Shown: positions 30,923-40,264, counted from the first letter of the stretch. The stretch: DNA of 61,900 nucleotides from an uncultured bacterium (GCA_937889645.1 CALBZE010000125.1:1-61900), one strand, 5' to 3'. Notes: generated from the sequence alone by a model not told the origin. Numbers and translations: made by a program.

Positions 30923-32933
30923 TGCCGTATGGGGCGGCGGAGACGCGGTTCCGCCCGGCCTCCTTGGACGCGTAGAGCGCCTGGTCGGCGGCGGCCAATA
31001 CGTCGCGGGCGTTGGCGACGCACTCCGGGACCGCCGCCACGCCGAGCGAGATCGTCACCGGGATGACCTGGCCGCGCCACTCGACGGGGAGGTCGGCGAC
31101 GCTCCGGCGCAAGCGGTCGGCCGTCTCGACGGCGCCCGCGAGCCCGGTCTCCGGGAGCAGCACGGCGAATTCCTCGCCTCCGTACCTCGCGGCGAAGTCG
31201 ACGTCGCGGACGGAGCCGGCGACGCGCGCCGCGACGGACCTGAGCACCGCGTCACCCGCCTCGTGACCGTACGTGTCGTTGATCCGCTTGAAGTGGTCGA
31301 CGTCCAAGAGGATGAGCGAGAACGGCCGCCCGTAGCGGTGGTAGGACCGGATCAACCCGTCGAGTTGCGCATCGAACGCCCGCCGATTCGGGATCCCGGT
31401 GAGTCCGTCGTGGTCCGCGCGCGCGGCGTCCTCCCTCAGGTCCCCGAGGGTGCGGGCGTGCTGCATCAGCAACGCCGCGTACGGTGCGAGGACCTCGAGC
31501 GTCGAGACCGCGTCCGGCACGAACTCTTCCCCGTCGCTTCGCCACACGGCGAGGACGCCGGCGACGCCGAGCCCGACGTCCTTCAGCGGCACGACCGCGA
31601 GCGTGTGGGGCTCGGCGATCCAGCGCTCGTGCCCGCGCGCGGCGAGGGCACCACCGGGATCGCCCCGGCGGCGGTCGCGCTGGATCGTCGTCGCATGCTC
31701 CGCGGCGCGGCCCATGTCGCCATCCATGCGTCCGAACGCCGCGCCCACGCGCGGTCCGCCGTCCTCGCCGGCCACCGCGAGAATCCGGCCGGATTCGCCA
31801 TCCCACGCACCGACGGCCGCGCCGGTCGCGCCGGCCAGTTCCACCGCCGACGCGGCGAGCCCCGTGGAGAACTCGTCGAGCGTAGACGCGCGCGACATCC
31901 GTCGCAGGACGTCCATCACCAGCTCGAATCGCGCGCGCGCCGCGACCGCCGCGGCCTCGCGCCGCTGCAGCCGGATCAACGCCCGGAGCTGCGCCGCGGC
32001 CTCCTCCAGCGCGTTCGCCTCGGGCAACTCGCCCGCCCCGGAGAAGCTCACGGAGAGGAGCGCCGCCCTCGTCGAGCCGGGCTCGACCGGGACCACGCAC
32101 GCGCGCTCGGCGCCACCGGCCCAGCGTGGCGCGCTCTCGATGCGCATCGGCAGCCCCTCGTCCCACGCCCACCCCAGCGGATCGCCGCGGATCGGCACGG
32201 TCGACGGCATCGGCCCGCCGCTCGCGAGCCGCGGCCGGGCGCGCTCCGTCTCCGGGTCGACATCCCACAGCACCGCGACGTCGCCGCCGAGCGACGTCCG
32301 TACGCGCTCGAGCGCCGCGGCGAGCTCGTCGATCCTGCGCGCCGCCTCGGCCTCCTCTCCCGCGGCGCGGCCGGTCTCCGCTTCATCCCGGATCCGGCTC
32401 AGCTCGCGCTCCTGCGTCCGCGCCCGGCGGTCCAGCCGCTCGAGCCACCTCGCGGCGACGACGCCGATCGCGACGATGAGCGCCGTCTCCAACGCGCCCG
32501 CCGCGTCGAATCCGCGCCGTCCCCACGCGTCCGTCGCGACCCACAGAAGCAGAACACCCGCGCCGAGAGCGACCCGGTGACGGTCGGGAAATGGCAGAGT
32601 CGCCCTGGCGACCCAGGGGAGGAGGAGCACGACGAGTGGCGAGCCGAGCCCGCCCGTGGCCAGGACGAAGAGGTGAAGCGGGATGACGACGGCCAGGATC
32701 GCCTCGCGGGGCGGCCGACGGCTCGTCGAGCTCCACGCCATCGCCAGCCCGATCGCCGTCGCCACCCCGGCGCCCGCGCGTATGCCCGCCGGAAGGCCGG
32801 GAAGGAAGAGGAGCGTGCCCGCGTAGATCGCGCCCACCGCGAGCGCGGCGGCGCGCTCGGGCGCCGGCGGAACGAGGCCGCGCCCCTTCAGCCAGCCGAG
32901 ACGCGTGCCCGGACGATTCTCGTCGCCGCGCAT
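30906..32933 (-). CDS. Membrane GAF-GGDEF diguanylate cyclase
   Basis: This 675-aa protein has about six N-terminal membrane segments (about 25-160), a coiled-coil stretch, one or two GAF-like sensory regions (about 195-500) and a C-terminal GGDEF domain. The active site is GGEEF, and an RDVD motif lies five residues upstream, matching the inhibitory I-site RxxD. It should make cyclic di-GMP from GTP with product feedback. DHDGLTGIPNRRAFD marks the domain start. The start ATG at 32933 overlaps the end of larB by 46 nt, so a later start is possible. Confidence 0.85.
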   Translation of the reverse strand: MRGDENRPGTRLGWLKGRGLVPPAPERAAALAVGAIYAGTLLFLPGLPAGIRAGAGVATAIGLAMAWSSTSRRPPREAILAVVIPLHLFVLATGGLGSPLVVLLLPWVARATLPFPDRHRVALGAGVLLLWVATDAWGRRGFDAAGALETALIVAIGVVAARWLERLDRRARTQERELSRIRDEAETGRAAGEEAEAARRIDELAAALERVRTSLGGDVAVLWDVDPETERARPRLASGGPMPSTVPIRGDPLGWAWDEGLPMRIESAPRWAGGAERACVVPVEPGSTRAALLSVSFSGAGELPEANALEEAAAQLRALIRLQRREAAAVAARARFELVMDVLRRMSRASTLDEFSTGLAASAVELAGATGAAVGAWDGESGRILAVAGEDGGPRVGAAFGRMDGDMGRAAEHATTIQRDRRRGDPGGALAARGHERWIAEPHTLAVVPLKDVGLGVAGVLAVWRSDGEEFVPDAVSTLEVLAPYAALLMQHARTLGDLREDAARADHDGLTGIPNRRAFDAQLDGLIRSYHRYGRPFSLILLDVDHFKRINDTYGHEAGDAVLRSVAARVAGSVRDVDFAARYGGEEFAVLLPETGLAGAVETADRLRRSVADLPVEWRGQVIPVTISLGVAAVPECVANARDVLAAADQALYASKEAGRNRVSAAPYGIDSGT

Positions 32934-33721
32934 GCGGCCCCGAAACCGTTGTCGATGTTGACCACCATGAGTCCGGAGGCGCAGCTGTTCAGCATCCCCA
33001 GCAGCGCGGCGAGCCCGCCGAACGACGCGCCGTACCCCACGCTCGTCGGGACGGCGATGACCGGCGCGGCCACGAGCCCGCCGACCACGGACGGGAGCGC
33101 GCCCTCCATCCCGGCGACGACGATCACGACCGCCGCCCGCCGCAGCACCTCCGACTCGCCCAGGAGACGATGGATCCCCGCGACGCCGACGTCGTAGAGC
33201 CGCTCGACGCGGTTCCCCATGGCTAGAGCGGACACGGCCGCCTCCTCCGCGACGGGGAGGTCGCTCGTGCCCGCGCTCACGACCAGGATCGGGCCCACGT
33301 CCGCGGGCTCCATCGGCTCGTCGGGTGGCAGGTAGACGACGCGCGCGAGGTCGTGCACCTCGGCGCTCGGGAAGCGTTCGCCCAGGCGCGCCCGGGTGCG
33401 CTCGTCCGCCCGCGTCGCGAGGAATCCCCCGCCCCGCGCGGCCAGCCGCTCGCAGATCGCGATGACCTGGTCGGCCGTCTTCCCGGCGCAGAACACGACC
33501 TCCGGGAACCCGTTGCGCAGAGCGCGGTGGTGGTCGACCCTCGCGAACGGCACGGCCGCGCCGGCGCCCCCGCCGGCCCCGACCGCACCTGCCGTTTCGT
33601 CCCCGCCAACCGGCCCGACCGGCTCGACCGGCGCCCATGCGAGCCGCTCGAGCGCCGCGTCGGGTGAGATGTCGCCGGACGCGACCTCTTCGAGGAGACG
33701 GAGGAGCTGGTCCCGCCTCAC
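32888..33721 (-). CDS. larB: LarB-like pyridinium-3,5-biscarboxylic acid mononucleotide synthase
   Basis: This 277-aa protein matches the LarB/AIR-carboxylase-like family. LarB carboxylates nicotinic acid adenine dinucleotide in synthesis of the nickel pincer cofactor of lactate racemase. Visible motifs include PEVVFCAGKTADQV, VVSAGTSDLPVAEEA, VVAGMEGALPSVVGGL, PTSVGYGASFGG and VNIDNGFGAA. An Ala/Gly/Pro-rich insert is present at about 32-50. The start is a GTG that overlaps the dus stop (GTGA). larA, larC and larE are not in the window. Confidence 0.87.
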   Translation of the reverse strand: MRRDQLLRLLEEVASGDISPDAALERLAWAPVEPVGPVGGDETAGAVGAGGGAGAAVPFARVDHHRALRNGFPEVVFCAGKTADQVIAICERLAARGGGFLATRADERTRARLGERFPSAEVHDLARVVYLPPDEPMEPADVGPILVVSAGTSDLPVAEEAAVSALAMGNRVERLYDVGVAGIHRLLGESEVLRRAAVVIVVAGMEGALPSVVGGLVAAPVIAVPTSVGYGASFGGLAALLGMLNSCASGLMVVNIDNGFGAACAATRIVRARVSAG

Positions 33722-34710
33722 GCCGCCACCTCGATCTGCTCGCGGTATTCCAGGAGGAGCGCCTCCGCCTCCTCGAGCCGCGTGACCTCGAAGAGGCGCT
33801 GGCGCAGCGCCCGGCCGTCGGGGAGCCCCTTCGTGTACCAGCCGAGGTGCTTGCGGAACTCGCGCATCGCGAGCTCCTCGTCGCGCTCGAAGGCGATGGC
33901 GAGACGCGCGTGGTGCAGCACGATCTCGAAACGCTCCTCGATGTCCGGGTCGGGCGGGATCGGCCGCCCCTCGAGCGCCGCCCGGGCCTGCCGGAAGATC
34001 CACGGCGCGCCGTGCGAGCCGCGCGCGATCATGATCCCGGCGCACCCCGTGTGGTCGCGCATCCGCCGCGCGTCCTCGCCAGTCCAGACGTCGCCGTTCC
34101 CGATCACCGGGATGTCCAGCGCCTCGACGACCGCCGCGATCTCGTCCCAGTTCGCGCGGCCCGAGTACATCTGCGTACGCGTCCGCGCGTGCAGCGTGAG
34201 CGCCCGGGCGCCCGCGTCCTGGCAGCGCAGCGCGATCTCGACCGGGTTGCGCATCTCCTCGCTCCAGCCGCTCCGGATCTTCACCGTCGTCGGGAGCGAC
34301 GTCGCGCGGTCGACGGCGCGAATGATCCGCTGGACCAGGTCCAGGTCCCGCAGGCACCCCGAGCCGCCGTTCTTGTTGACGACCTTCTTGACCGGGCAGC
34401 CGAAGTTGATGTCGATGAAGTCCGGCCGATAGACCTCCTCGACGAGCGCGGCGGCCTCGGCCATCGCGTCCGGGTCCGCGCCGAAGATCTGCACGCCGAT
34501 CGGCCGCTCGGCCTCGTCGAAGCGTAGGTACTCCCAGGTGCGCTTGCTCCCGCGCCGCAGCCCCTCGGCGCTCACGAACTCGCTCACCACGACGTCCGCG
34601 CCGAACCCGCGGCACAGGCGCCGGAACGGCGACTCGCTGACACCCGCCTGCGGCGCCAGGTACAGCGGCACGTAGTCGCTTTCCAGGAGCGTCCAGAGAT
34701 TTCGCTTCAT
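33718..34710 (-). CDS. dus: tRNA-dihydrouridine synthase
   Basis: This 330-aa FMN enzyme reduces uridine to dihydrouridine in tRNA D-loops. It shows YLAPQAGVSESPFRRLCR, VQIFGADPDAM, FIDINFGCPVKKVVNKNGGSGCL with the probable catalytic Cys in GCL, and TVKIRSGW, IHARTRTQMYSG-like and GNGDVWT motifs. It is of the DusB/NifR3-like class. It is the first gene of the dus-larB-GGDEF group. Confidence 0.9.
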   Translation of the reverse strand: MKRNLWTLLESDYVPLYLAPQAGVSESPFRRLCRGFGADVVVSEFVSAEGLRRGSKRTWEYLRFDEAERPIGVQIFGADPDAMAEAAALVEEVYRPDFIDINFGCPVKKVVNKNGGSGCLRDLDLVQRIIRAVDRATSLPTTVKIRSGWSEEMRNPVEIALRCQDAGARALTLHARTRTQMYSGRANWDEIAAVVEALDIPVIGNGDVWTGEDARRMRDHTGCAGIMIARGSHGAPWIFRQARAALEGRPIPPDPDIEERFEIVLHHARLAIAFERDEELAMREFRKHLGWYTKGLPDGRALRQRLFEVTRLEEAEALLLEYREQIEVAA

Positions 34711-34880
34711 ACCTGGAATTTAACGCCGCCGGCAGGGGGGATCAATCAAAAGCGCCGCTTCGAGTTGGGCCGACGGCGACCGGCCGCGGGGATCCCGGGT
34801 CCGCGCCGTCGCACGACCTTTTGACACTCGTCCCGGCGCCGCGTATCTTCCGTTGTTCCATGCCAGATACGGGAATAGCC

Positions 34881-35345
34881 ATGGAGGCAGACGTGGAACT
34901 GCGAGAGTTCTTCGATAGAGATGCGATCAGCCTCGACCTCAAGGGGGAGACCAAGGACGAGATCCTCAAGGAACTGATCGGGCTCCTCGGCGTCGACGAG
35001 AAGAGCGAGGCGATCCTGTTCAAGATGCTCAGGCGGCGCGAGAACCTCGGCTCGACCGGGATCGGCCGCGGGATCGCGATCCCGCACTGCCGCTCGCTCG
35101 TCGTCAACCGCCTGCGCGTCGCGTTCGGCCGCAAGTCGAACGGCATCGATTTCCAGGCAATCGACAACAACCCCGTCCATTACTTCTTCCTGATCGTGGC
35201 TCCGCCGCTCGAGGTGAGCAACCAGTACCTCCCGGTCCTCGGGAAGGTCGCCCAGTTCGCGAAGGAGCCCGACGTACCGTCCCGCCTCGCCGAGATCCAG
35301 ACGCCGGACGAGTTCCTGAATCTCCTTGCTGAGAAAGCCATCTGA
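34881..35345 (+). CDS. PtsN-like PTS EIIA (fructose/Ntr type) protein
   Basis: This 154-aa protein has the EIIA-fructose/PtsN fold with the phosphorylation site GIGRGIAIPHCRS, in which His is the accepting residue. ENLGSTGIG precedes it. It is likely regulatory, as in PtsN, and could receive phosphate from the HPr encoded at 43554-43838. The start at 34881 is preferred over the in-frame ATG at 34860 because GGGA lies a suitable distance upstream and the next residues match the family. It is followed 17 nt later by the zinc-ribbon gene. Confidence 0.87.
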   Translation: MEADVELREFFDRDAISLDLKGETKDEILKELIGLLGVDEKSEAILFKMLRRRENLGSTGIGRGIAIPHCRSLVVNRLRVAFGRKSNGIDFQAIDNNPVHYFFLIVAPPLEVSNQYLPVLGKVAQFAKEPDVPSRLAEIQTPDEFLNLLAEKAI

Positions 35346-35362
35346 AGAACCCAGGGGACGGA

Positions 35363-35722
35363 ATGCACCCGCAACTCGAGATTCTTTTGCAGATACAGGA
35401 CCTCAAGGCCCAGCGCCGGGACCTCGCCGAGGTCGAGAGCGAGCGCAAGGTCGAAGAGGAAGAGTTCCAGATCGACCCCGAGCAGGCGATCCAGAGCATC
35501 GATGAGAAGATCGCCGAGCTCGAGGGCGAGCTCACGCCGAGCGTCCGCTCGCGGTACGAGCGGATCAGCCGCGACCGCGGCCGGGCGGTCGTCCCGGTGA
35601 TCAACGGCATCTGCTACGGCTGCTTCGTCTCGATCCCGACGTCGCTCGCCTCGGACGTTCGGCGGAACGATGAAGTCCACCACTGCGACCACTGCGGGCG
35701 GTTCATCTACGTCGTGTCGTGA
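35363..35722 (+). CDS. C4-type zinc-ribbon coiled-coil protein
   Basis: This 119-aa protein has a charged helical N-terminus (about 1-70) and a C-terminal zinc ribbon with CYGC and CDHC pairs, ending GRFIYVVS. It resembles the C4 zinc-ribbon family (zf-RING_7) of putative nucleic-acid-binding proteins. Known relatives are about 240 aa, so this is a short form lacking part of the coiled coil. The ribosome-binding site AGGGGACGGA is good. It is probably co-transcribed with the PtsN-like gene. Confidence 0.82.
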   Translation: MHPQLEILLQIQDLKAQRRDLAEVESERKVEEEEFQIDPEQAIQSIDEKIAELEGELTPSVRSRYERISRDRGRAVVPVINGICYGCFVSIPTSLASDVRRNDEVHHCDHCGRFIYVVS

Positions 35723-35747
35723 CGATGCCGACCGCGGGGGAAGCGAC

Positions 35748-35787
35748 GAACGGGCGCCGGGATCCCGCGGGATCCCGGCGCCCGTTC
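35748..35787. terminator. Bidirectional hairpin terminator
   Basis: A 19-bp perfect inverted repeat (35748-35766 with 35769-35787) around a 2-nt centre, with GAA/TTC at its base, separates the convergent zinc-ribbon gene (plus) and the FlgD-like gene (minus). It can end transcription from both sides. Confidence 0.8.
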
Positions 35788-35811
35788 CCTTTCATCCCAG
35801 TCGGGCCGCGC

Positions 35812-36261
35812 CTATTTCGCGACCAACATCTTCCGGACGACGCTCTGGTTGTTGACCACGAGCTGTAAGTAGTACACGCCCGAGGCCACCTCCCTCCCGT
35901 TCCGATCCTTCCCGTCCCAGAACGCTTCTTTCCTCCCGGGCGTTTCGTAGACCAGCTCGAGGACGGGGACACCGTCGCCGAGCGGATGGTTCAGCGCCGT
36001 CGGCACCGCGACGAGTTCCTGGAGGATGTTGAAGATCCGAATGGTGACAACAGCCGGCCTCCCGTCCTCGAACAACTTGTCGTCGAGGACGAACGGAATC
36101 CTGGTGCTCGGATTGAATGGATTGGGATAGTTCTGCTCCAACCGGAAACCGCGCTCACGATCGCCCTGCTGGGCGCCGCCTCCCGCATCCTGACCATAAA
36201 GCGGCACGGAAAGGATACCGAGCGCGAGGAGGATGACACCGACGCAGCAGCGGCGTCTCAT
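35812..36261 (-). CDS. Short secreted protein with FlgD/T9SS-type C-terminal domain
   Basis: This 149-aa protein has a signal peptide (about 1-23, ending near YGQDA), a linker, and then NYPNPFNPSTRIPF, the signature of FlgD-like or T9SS type-A C-terminal domains. The sequence VASGVYYLQLVVN with MLVAK at the end completes the domain. Such domains normally cap large secreted proteins for cell-surface sorting. Here almost nothing precedes it. The start is well supported by GGAGGTGA before the ATG. The role is unknown. Confidence 0.8.
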   Translation of the reverse strand: MRRRCCVGVILLALGILSVPLYGQDAGGGAQQGDRERGFRLEQNYPNPFNPSTRIPFVLDDKLFEDGRPAVVTIRIFNILQELVAVPTALNHPLGDGVPVLELVYETPGRKEAFWDGKDRNGREVASGVYYLQLVVNNQSVVRKMLVAK

Positions 36262-36440
36262 CGTCACCTCCGCACATTGAAGCCTGTGCCGTAGCCGTTG
36301 TTCGATCGCCCTCCAAGGGATCAGACGGTGCGTTGCCGCCAATCGGATTCGGACCCATGATAGGAACCGACCCGCGACCCGGTCAAGGCTGACGACGACC
36401 GCCGATGCCGCGATCGAGCAAACTCCGCGCCCGGCCGCGC

Positions 36441-38339
36441 TCAGCTCGCGGGCACGGCGCGGCGGTCGCCCCGCCGGACCGTGATCCCCTGGCGATCGAA
36501 GTACTCGAGGAGCGGGATCAGGTACTTGCGCGAGAGGGGCAGCGCGACCTTGAAATCGGCGGGGCCCAGGTCGTCGCGGCCGGCGAGGTGGCGGCGGACA
36601 GCGGCGGCCGCCTGGTCGAAGTGGCTGCGTGCGTAATACAGGTCGGAGGCCACGGGCACGATCGCGCCCTCCTCCTCGAGTAGCCGCAGCAGCGGTTTCA
36701 GATCGGCGCGCCCGAGCAGCTCGGCGGGTAGTTCGCTCAGGGTCGGCGGCGTGAAACCGCCCTGCGTGAAGATCGAGAGGAGCCGATCCCGTGCCTGCGC
36801 CTGATCGGGCGCGAGCGACGCGCGGAACCCGGCCCGCGCCACGGCACCGCCTCGTCCTTCGAGCGTCCCTTCCGCGAGGAGGCGGTCGAGGATCCAGTCG
36901 CCGAGGCCGGCCCGGGCCATCTCCGGGAGGGCGCGGCGCAGCGCCTCGCGGTCGATCCCGGGCTCGAGTGGGTGCTCCGCGTGGAACGCGTCGACCGCCC
37001 CGAGCAGCAGCGCCCTTCCCTGCTCCGCGAACTCCGCGGCGTACACACGCTCGTAATCCCGAACCAGTCGCCCGGCGGCCTCCAGCGCGTCCAGCGCCGC
37101 GTTCACCGTGGCCGGCGGGTGTGGGACCTCGATGCTCAGCTCCGGGACCCTCACGCCGACCCAGCCGGCCATCTCCAGGCGCGAGAAGACCGCGTCCTCC
37201 GGCGAGCCGAAGAGCACCGCGTCGAAGCGCTGGGCGTCGCCCGGACGGAGCCGCTTCCGTTTGGGCGGCGTCGGCTCCACGACGATGCCTCCGCCGATCG
37301 TGGTCACGGGCGAGTACGAGCGGATGACGAAGCGGTCGCCCGCCCGGGCGACGACGGGTTCTTCCAGCCGCAGCTGCGCCCAGCCGACCTCGCCGGGTCC
37401 GATCCGCGCCTCGCCCAGGAGCGCGACTCGCCCCAGGACCTCCGCGGTCCCGAGGTGGAATCGGATCCGCTGCCGCGGCCGGACCTCCCACGCCGAATCC
37501 GCGAGGATACGGAGCTGCACGGTAAGCATCCGGCTCGCCGCCCAGGCGCCGTCGCCGACGAGCACGTCGCCGCGCGCGATCTCCGTGCGTTCCACGCCCG
37601 CGAGCGCGACGGCGACGCGGCGCCCCGCCTCTGCGCGCTCGACCTCCGCGCCGTGGACGTGGAGCCCGCGAACCCGGGCGCTCCGGCCCGAAGGCAGCAA
37701 CCGCACCGTCGTCTCACGCTCGATCCGGCCGCTCCAGAGTGTCCCCGTGACCACCGTGCCGGTGCCTCGAACGGTGAAGACGCGATCGATCGGGAGCCGG
37801 ATCAGGTCGTCGGCGCGCCGCTCGGCGACCGACGCCGCGGCGCGTGCCAGCGCCGCGCGTAGCTCGTCCAGTCCGTCCCCCGTTTCCGCCGACACCGGCA
37901 CGATCGGCGCGCCGGCGAACGGTGACCCCTCGAGCTGCGCCGCGATGTCGGCCAGGACCAGCTCGAGCCATTCGTCGTCGACGAGGTCGCGCTTGGTCAC
38001 GGCCACGACGCCGCCCCGCACGCCGAGCAGCTCGACGATTGCCAGGTGCTCCCGCGTCTGCGGCATGACGCCCTCGTCGGCGGCGACGACGAGGAGCACC
38101 AGGTCGATACCGGTCGCGCCGGCGAGCATGTTGCGCACGAACGCCTCGTGCCCCGGGACGTCGACGATCCCCAGCTCCGTGCCGTCGTCCAGGACGAGCC
38201 GCGCGAAGCCGAGGTCGATCGTGATGCCCCGGCGCTTCTCCTCCTCCAGACGGTCCGTGTCCGTCCCCGTCAACGCACGGACCAGCGTGGTCTTGCCGTG
38301 GTCGATGTGACCGGCCGTCCCGAGGATCAGTTTGCGCAT
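36441..38339 (-). CDS. selB: Selenocysteine-specific elongation factor SelB
   Basis: This 632-aa GTPase delivers Sec-tRNA to UGA codons marked by a SECIS hairpin. The G domain has GTAGHIDHGKTTLV, RGITIDLG, DVPGHEAF and a TKRD motif in place of the usual NKxD. Domains II and III follow, then about 240 residues of winged-helix repeats that bind SECIS RNA. Full length and all motifs are intact. The start ATG overlaps recO by 13 nt. With tRNA-Sec at 19682-19778 this shows a working selenocysteine pathway; selA and selD must lie elsewhere. Confidence 0.95.
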   Translation of the reverse strand: MRKLILGTAGHIDHGKTTLVRALTGTDTDRLEEEKRRGITIDLGFARLVLDDGTELGIVDVPGHEAFVRNMLAGATGIDLVLLVVAADEGVMPQTREHLAIVELLGVRGGVVAVTKRDLVDDEWLELVLADIAAQLEGSPFAGAPIVPVSAETGDGLDELRAALARAAASVAERRADDLIRLPIDRVFTVRGTGTVVTGTLWSGRIERETTVRLLPSGRSARVRGLHVHGAEVERAEAGRRVAVALAGVERTEIARGDVLVGDGAWAASRMLTVQLRILADSAWEVRPRQRIRFHLGTAEVLGRVALLGEARIGPGEVGWAQLRLEEPVVARAGDRFVIRSYSPVTTIGGGIVVEPTPPKRKRLRPGDAQRFDAVLFGSPEDAVFSRLEMAGWVGVRVPELSIEVPHPPATVNAALDALEAAGRLVRDYERVYAAEFAEQGRALLLGAVDAFHAEHPLEPGIDREALRRALPEMARAGLGDWILDRLLAEGTLEGRGGAVARAGFRASLAPDQAQARDRLLSIFTQGGFTPPTLSELPAELLGRADLKPLLRLLEEEGAIVPVASDLYYARSHFDQAAAAVRRHLAGRDDLGPADFKVALPLSRKYLIPLLEYFDRQGITVRRGDRRAVPAS

Positions 38340-39088
38340 GACGTCGTGTCGACCGCCTCCGAGAGGAACGTGAGGGAGCGGAGCGAGCCGCCGTCCAGAA
38401 GGTGATGGCTGAGGAACCGGGTGAGCAACGCCCAGTGGGCCGCGGTGCGCTCCAGCTTCGGCGCCTCGCCGGAGGCGAACCGCATGAGCGCATCCCGCGC
38501 GTGAGGCGGCAGCGTCCGCCCGACACCGCTGCCGGGCGCGCACTCCTCGCAACGGACGCCGCCGGACGTATAATCGAAGCGCGCCGCCTCGTCCGGCGCG
38601 AGCGCCCGGTCGCACCCCGTGCACACGTCGAACGACGGGGCGAAGCCGAGCCGGCCGATCAGCGACCACGTCGCCGCGAGCGCCGTCGTCTCGACATCCT
38701 CCGGCCCGGCGCTCTCGATCCGCTCGAGCGACGTGCGGAAGTGTTCGAAGAGGTCCGCGTCCGGCTCCTCGCTGGCGGCGCGGAGCACCAGCTCGGCGAG
38801 GAGCGACGCGGCGCCGAAGCGGACCAGGTCCCGGCCGAGCGCCTGCCCGCTCCGGATCAGCTCGAAGCCGCCCAGCGTCTGGAGATCGCGCCCGTCCTTC
38901 AGGTACATCACCGCCGTCCCGATCGAGAACGGTTCCAGGATCCCGCCATAGCGGCTCTTCGGCCGGAGCGCGCCCTTCGCGATCGCGGACCGTACGCCGT
39001 GGGTGCGCGTCAGCAGGCGCAGGATCTTGCTGGTGTCTCCGTACGCGAACGACTGGAGGATGATCGATTCCGTGCTGACCAGGGGCAT
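38327..39088 (-). CDS. recO: DNA repair protein RecO
   Basis: This 253-aa protein helps RecA load onto SSB-coated DNA. It has the N-terminal OB-fold part with STESIILQSFAYGDTSKILRLLTRTHGV and a GALRPKSRYGG loop. The zinc site is CTGCDRALAP and CEEC. The start at 39088 gives the usual length. It overlaps selB and lies 1 nt from the upstream gene. Confidence 0.92.
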   Translation of the reverse strand: MPLVSTESIILQSFAYGDTSKILRLLTRTHGVRSAIAKGALRPKSRYGGILEPFSIGTAVMYLKDGRDLQTLGGFELIRSGQALGRDLVRFGAASLLAELVLRAASEEPDADLFEHFRTSLERIESAGPEDVETTALAATWSLIGRLGFAPSFDVCTGCDRALAPDEAARFDYTSGGVRCEECAPGSGVGRTLPPHARDALMRFASGEAPKLERTAAHWALLTRFLSHHLLDGGSLRSLTFLSEAVDTTSCAN

Positions 39089-39089
39089 C

Positions 39090-39737
39090 TCACCGGCCGC
39101 CTCGGATCCGCTCGTGGAGCCGCTCCCGGAGCACGGCCCGCGCATCGGCGTATTCCGCGTCCCCGATGCGCCCCGCCGCGCGCCGTTCTTCCAGGATCGC
39201 GAGCTCATGGAGAAGAGTCCGCACGGCCCGCGGCCCGTTCCGCCGGGCGACGACCGGGAAGATCACGACGCCCGCGCCGATCGCACCGATGAGCAACAGG
39301 AGCGGCCAGGTCGGGGGCGCGGGTGGCGGCGCCGTCGCCCCGGCCGGGCCGGCGCCGATCGCGATCGGGTCTCGCCCGACCACGAGGACATAGTCATCGG
39401 GCGCCTCGTCCAGCTCGCGGAACATCGGGCCGACGTAGAGCCCGCCCTCGTACCGCGTCGCCACGAAATACGTGCCGGGCGATTTCGTGTCGAACGCCAG
39501 CTCGAACCGCCCGTCCGCGTCAGTCGTCGACCGCGCGACCTCCTCGCCGCCGGTCTGTGAGACACGGTGCACCGAAACCGCAAGATCGGCGACCGCCCGA
39601 CCCTCCGCGTCGATCACCCGCCCCACGAGCCCGGTGCGGGCGCCAGCCTGCTGGGCCGCGACCGGCGCGCCGCCCAGGGCGAACCACGCGCCCACGACCG
39701 CGACGACGCGCACCCAGCGCCTTACCCGGCCGGTCAT
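39090..39737 (-). CDS. Carboxypeptidase-regulatory-like membrane protein
   Basis: This 215-aa protein has a signal peptide ending near VAAQQ and one transthyretin-like/carboxypeptidase-regulatory domain (about 35-115) with GLVGRVIDAEGRAVADLAV and STTDADGRFELAF. A proline-rich linker and a membrane segment (about 143-160) follow. The charged cytoplasmic tail (about 165-215) resembles SHOCT-like helices. The beta domain would face the periplasm. Its function is unknown. It overlaps the upstream DUF151 gene (ATGA). Confidence 0.75.
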   Translation of the reverse strand: MTGRVRRWVRVVAVVGAWFALGGAPVAAQQAGARTGLVGRVIDAEGRAVADLAVSVHRVSQTGGEEVARSTTDADGRFELAFDTKSPGTYFVATRYEGGLYVGPMFRELDEAPDDYVLVVGRDPIAIGAGPAGATAPPPAPPTWPLLLLIGAIGAGVVIFPVVARRNGPRAVRTLLHELAILEERRAAGRIGDAEYADARAVLRERLHERIRGGR

Positions 39738-40264
39738 GGCGTGAACCTGCCGAAGTCCTCGGGGTTCAGCCGACGGAGGTACTCCTTCAGCTCCTCGGCG
39801 CTGAGACCGCCCGTCGCGCGCTCGTCCGCCGACAGCTCGCCGCCCCCCTCGAAGTCCGACGCTTCCGCGATCTCGATCGTGTTGTCGTCGAGGAGTTCGT
39901 CGCTCGTGTAGATCGTCGCGCCCATCCGCAGCGCGATCGCGATCGAGTCCGACGGGCGCGCGTCGATGCTGAACACCTCGGACCCGCGGCGGATGATCAG
40001 CTCCGCGTAGTACGTGTTGTCCACGACGCGCGTGATGAGCACCCGCTGCAACGTGCCGCCGAGCCCGGAGATCACGGAGCCGAAGAGGTCGTGCGTGAGC
40101 GGGCGCGAGAACTTCATCCCGGCCAGCTCCATGGCGATCGCGCTCGCCTCGCTCGGACCGATCCAGATCGGGAGCACCCTCGTGCCGCCCTTCTCCTGAA
40201 GGATGACGACCGGGGTGTTCGAGGAGCGGTCCAGCCCCAGACTCTGAACGGTGACTTCTACCAT
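39734..40264 (-). CDS. DUF151 bifunctional nuclease family protein
   Basis: This 176-aa protein matches the DUF151/BFN family, with VVILQEKGGTRVLPIWIGPSEASAIA, RPLTHDLF and FSIDARPSDSIAIALR. Plant and bacterial members have been described as nucleases; the bacterial role is not settled. It is the first gene of a coupled group with the TTR-like protein, recO and selB. Confidence 0.9.
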   Translation of the reverse strand: MVEVTVQSLGLDRSSNTPVVILQEKGGTRVLPIWIGPSEASAIAMELAGMKFSRPLTHDLFGSVISGLGGTLQRVLITRVVDNTYYAELIIRRGSEVFSIDARPSDSIAIALRMGATIYTSDELLDDNTIEIAEASDFEGGGELSADERATGGLSAEELKEYLRRLNPEDFGRFTP

